Below are positions 5,757 to 5,859 of a DNA stretch of 5,859 nucleotides, piece after piece. The position numbers and the translations under genes are program-made. The stretch comes from Candidatus Nanohaloarchaea archaeon. Lineage in GTDB: Archaea; Nanohalarchaeota; Nanosalinia; Nanosalinales; JAHENU01. A model generated the notes under the pieces. That model saw only the letters and a list, made by a program, of their open reading frames with translations. It was not told where the DNA came from and did no database searches. The stretch is taken from NCBI GenBank assembly GCA_018609855.1, contig JAHENU010000033.1, positions 1 through 5,859 on the forward strand. The letters run 5' to 3'. The stretch's first letter is position 1; every line of letters begins with the position of its first letter.

Positions 5757-5859
5757 TTCCGAAAATTGCCTTTCTGACATATAAATGTGATTCTGTTTTT
5801 CTCAAAAACCGAACATCATCCCTCACAACGGGGTGCTTAGAAACATCACCGCAGCCGCC
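5746..5859 (-). CDS. Possible C-terminal end of a gene entering from the right edge
   Basis: One minus-strand frame is open from the last base of the window to TGA at 5748-5746. It encodes 37 residues, including SKHPVVRDDVRFLRKTESHL, with a balanced mix of charged residues. The other two minus frames close quickly. The stop overlaps the proposed toxin ATG (5756) by 11 bases, the kind of overlap seen inside operons. A random frame of this length is not rare, though, and the toxin's TATA box would lie within it. No family is recognised. If real, the toxin could also be cotranscribed with this gene. Confidence 0.28.
   Translation of the reverse strand, partial: GGCGDVSKHPVVRDDVRFLRKTESHLYVRKAIFGNGL
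5779..5786 (-). promoter_or_regulatory. TATA box of the toxin gene
   Basis: On the minus strand the bases read ATTTATAT, centred 26.5 bases before the ATG at 5756. This gives the toxin its own promoter, separate from the antitoxin promoter on the other strand, and decides the start codon. Confidence 0.5.

Overview
This window looks archaeal. Almost every gene not inside an operon starts with ATG about 23-27 bases downstream of an AT-rich TATA-like box (for example TATAAAAG at 2017-2024, TATTTATG at 3965-3972, TTTAAAAA at 5261-5268). None has a convincing Shine-Dalgarno sequence. That is the layout of leaderless archaeal mRNAs. Mostly acidic soluble proteins and a small YrdC-domain-only t6A enzyme fit this. 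A small-genome or uncultivated lineage is possible, but the sequence alone does not fix the phylum.

Layout, left to right. (1) 1-219, minus strand: the N-terminus of an unrecognised acidic protein running off the left edge. It is divergent from (2) 329-1370, plus strand: a two-gene membrane operon with an exosortase/archaeosortase-family transpeptidase and a small multi-pass partner. (3) 1393-2028: threonylcarbamoyl-AMP synthase (TsaC/Sua5 family), first step of tRNA t6A37. (4) 2044-2952: a 302-aa acidic orphan with its own strong promoter. (5) 2996-3206: a small gene missing from a simple ORF list because it changes frame at a run of five C. Its promoter supports it. (6) 3296-3784: YfcE/MJ0936-type calcineurin-like phosphodiesterase. 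(7) 3785-3994: 210 bases with no convincing gene apart from a promoter at the right end. (8) 3995-5176: a cytoplasmic protease-like protein with a metzincin-like zinc site whose third ligand spacing is one residue too long. (9) 5289-5756: a toxin-antitoxin pair in an unusual convergent, tail-to-tail order, the two stop codons directly adjacent. It is visibly more AT-rich than most of its surroundings. (10) 5746-5859, minus strand: a reading frame that may be the end of another gene entering from the right.

Most genes appear to be separate transcription units. The only clear operon is the sortase pair, which probably processes and anchors surface proteins. No target with a tripartite C-terminal sorting tail is encoded here. 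The window mixes housekeeping genes (t6A enzyme, phosphodiesterase) with accessory ones (sortase pair, metalloprotease-like orphan, toxin-antitoxin). I see no rRNA, tRNA, CRISPR array, transposase or long repeat. The best candidates for something new are the convergent TA pair, the frame-changing small gene and the odd zinc-site protein.
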